Assembly: GCA_021784375.1 (NCBI GenBank)
Contig: JAJXSV010000112.1
Coordinates: 1-6,602, forward strand
DNA: 6,602 nt
Direction of reading: 5' to 3'
DNA from: Actinomycetes bacterium
GTDB taxonomy: Bacteria; Actinomycetota; Actinomycetes; S36-B12; UBA5976
Positions 5,231-6,602 of the stretch are shown in pieces. The notes below the pieces were generated by a model. It worked only from the letters and a program-made list of their open reading frames with translations, had not been told where the DNA came from and ran no database searches. The position numbers and the translations under genes were made by a program. The first letter of the stretch is position 1. Each line of letters starts with the position of its first letter.

Positions 5231-6364
5231 ATGACGCTCCGCCTGCGCCTCGGCATGCTCGCTGCCGATGCCGCGGGCCTGGCCTCCCGGCTGCTCGGTC
5301 GCGGCCGGGGCGTAGCCATCAAGGGGCGGGTGCTGCTGGCCGTCGCGCCGGGTGCGCTGCACGAGCTGGCAGAGGGCCGGCGAGTGGTGTTGGTGAGCGG
5401 CACCAACGGCAAGACCTCGACGACATCGCTCCTGGTGTCACTGCTCGCACCGCTGGGCCCCATCGCCTCCAATGACTCCGGCGCCAATCTCACCGGTGGT
5501 GTGGTGTCGGCGCTCGCCGCTCGGCCGCGCACCCCGCTGGTGGTGCTCGAAGTGGACGAGATGCACCTGCCGATGATGATGGATGCGCTGCGGCCCACCC
5601 TGCTCGTGCTGCTCAATCTCAGTCGGGACCAACTGCATCGCACGCAGGAGGTGCGCGTCATCGCCAATCGCTGGCGCCACGCCCTCGACGGCCATCCCGA
5701 GGTGCAGGCGATCATCGACTACGAGGACCCCTTCCTGGCCTACGTCACGCAGGCGCACGCGCTCACGACCCGCATCGGCTTCGAGTACCGGGAGCACATC
5801 GACGCCGCCTGCTGCCCAGGCTGCTCGCACCCGCTCACCTGGGAGCCCCCGCGATACCACTGTGCGTCGTGCGGGCTGGGCGGCTTGGAGGTGGCCGTGC
5901 AGGAGGCGCCCGGTGATGCGATCGCGCGCAATGCAGCGCTGGCCCGTGCCGCCGCCCGCTTCCTGGGCGTTGCCGATCCGCCGTCCGACGTCACCCGTGA
6001 TCGCATAGCCACGCTGCAACTGGGCGGCCGCGAGTTGCGGCTGCGGCTGGTGAAGAACCCCGCCTCCTGGACCGAGGCCCTGCAGCACCTGCCCGAGGGC
6101 CCGGTGATCCTTGCGGTCAACGCGCGCGGCGTGGACGGCCGGGACACCTCCTGGCTGTGGGACATCGACTACACGCCCTTGGGCGGGCATCCGGTCGTCG
6201 TCACCGGCGATCGTCGGTTGGACGCGAGCTACCGCATCGCGACCGCTGGCATGCCGCACGGGGTGGCGCCCGACCTCGAGCAGGCGGTGGCCGAGCTGCC
6301 CCCGGGCCCGGCCACGGTCACGGTGCTCATGTCGTACACCGCCTACATCGCGGTGGCGTCATGA
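5231..6364 (+). CDS. murT: Lipid II isoglutaminyl synthase, MurT subunit
   Basis: This is the Mur-ligase-like subunit of the MurT-GatD complex, which uses ATP and glutamine-derived ammonia to amidate D-glutamate in the lipid II stem peptide to D-isoglutamine. The 377 residues show the ATP-binding loop GTNGKTS (57-63), SNDSGANLTGG (80-90), VLEVDE (105-110) and NLSRDQL (129-135). A four-cysteine ribbon typical of MurT follows (C195, C198, C211, C214). The C-terminal domain carries VKNPASW (274-280) and DGRDTSWLWDIDY (302-314), with the conserved acidic residues. The start at ATG 5231 fits the six-base spacing from TAGACT. Its stop overlaps the gatD start (ATGA), as expected for subunits made together. 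After NLSRDQL the sequence reads HRTQE where many relatives have DR-x-x-E, probably lineage variation. The length is toward the short end for MurT. Confidence 0.94.
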   Translation: MTLRLRLGMLAADAAGLASRLLGRGRGVAIKGRVLLAVAPGALHELAEGRRVVLVSGTNGKTSTTSLLVSLLAPLGPIASNDSGANLTGGVVSALAARPRTPLVVLEVDEMHLPMMMDALRPTLLVLLNLSRDQLHRTQEVRVIANRWRHALDGHPEVQAIIDYEDPFLAYVTQAHALTTRIGFEYREHIDAACCPGCSHPLTWEPPRYHCASCGLGGLEVAVQEAPGDAIARNAALARAAARFLGVADPPSDVTRDRIATLQLGGRELRLRLVKNPASWTEALQHLPEGPVILAVNARGVDGRDTSWLWDIDYTPLGGHPVVVTGDRRLDASYRIATAGMPHGVAPDLEQAVAELPPGPATVTVLMSYTAYIAVAS

Positions 6365-6602
6365 AGCGCATCGACATCGTGGTCGTCCATCCCGAGCTCA
6401 TGGGCACCTACGGCGACGGGGGCAACGCCGAGGTCCTGGCGCACCGCGCACGTCTCGCGGGCGTGGAGGCCGTGGTGCACCCCGTCGCCCACACTGCGGA
6501 CCTACCGGATGATGCCGACCTCTACTGCATCGGCGGGGGCGAGGACGTGGCCCAGATCGCCTGCGTGGCGGCGCTGCGAGGGCAGGGCGCCGCGGCGCTG
6601 GC
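6361..6602 (+). CDS. gatD: Lipid II isoglutaminyl synthase, glutaminase subunit GatD (5' part)
   Basis: The gene is cut by the window end; 80 complete codons are visible. It begins with ATG 6361 overlapping the murT stop (ATGA). The translation shows HPELMGTYGDGGNAEVL (residues 10-26) and ADLYCIGGGEDVAQ (53-66), which match the N-terminus of GatD, a class I (CobB/CobQ-type) glutamine amidotransferase that hydrolyses glutamine and passes ammonia to MurT. The catalytic Cys, near residue 94 in the known enzyme, and the catalytic His lie beyond the window, so activity cannot be confirmed here. Only a weak GGTGG (6352-6356) precedes the start, so translation is probably coupled to murT. Confidence 0.92.
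   Translation, partial: MKRIDIVVVHPELMGTYGDGGNAEVLAHRARLAGVEAVVHPVAHTADLPDDADLYCIGGGEDVAQIACVAALRGQGAAAL

Noticed and set aside
4462..5475. Plus-strand open frame of 337 codons overlapping the permease and murT
   Set aside because: It is out of frame with two clear genes and its product is Arg/Pro/His-rich with no domain, so it is a GC-driven shadow frame.

Overview
The window is GC-rich, densely coded DNA that looks like the chromosome of a member of the Actinomycetota (high-GC Gram-positive bacteria). Three things point there. The genes are strongly GC-biased at third positions. A MurT-GatD pair (lipid II amidation) sits at the right end. Most gene-leading start codons also lie about six bases after a TANNNT-type -10 hexamer, the arrangement of leaderless transcripts common in this phylum. 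Genus cannot be read from the sequence.

Layout: (1) 51-1228 holds a divergent housekeeping pair, uracil phosphoribosyltransferase (upp, minus strand) and tRNA adenosine deaminase (tadA, plus strand), sharing an 86-bp promoter region. (2) 1301-2356 is a luciferase-like flavin monooxygenase with an inverted repeat placed exactly between its -35 and -10 elements. (3) 2489-2899 is a small DoxX-family membrane protein with its own promoter and a good Shine-Dalgarno. (4) 3050-5119 is a three-gene operon: a MarR-type repressor, a DrrA-like ABC ATPase and a DrrB-like ABC-2 permease. It is preceded by a near-perfect 23-bp palindrome overlapping the promoter. (5) 5231 to the window end holds murT and the 5' part of gatD, overlapping by ATGA.

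How the genes work together: the MarR-ABC operon reads as a self-regulated efflux cassette, with the repressor probably controlling itself and the pump through the palindrome. MurT and GatD form one enzyme that amidates the D-glutamate of lipid II. upp (pyrimidine salvage) and tadA (inosine at the tRNA wobble position) are unrelated in function. The monooxygenase and DoxX genes are probably accessory redox or stress genes.

No undescribed multi-gene system is evident. The most informative signals are regulatory: the shared start architecture, which revises several gene starts, and two clear but different operators. No RNA gene, mobile element or CRISPR array is visible, and no gene-free stretch exceeds about 150 bases.
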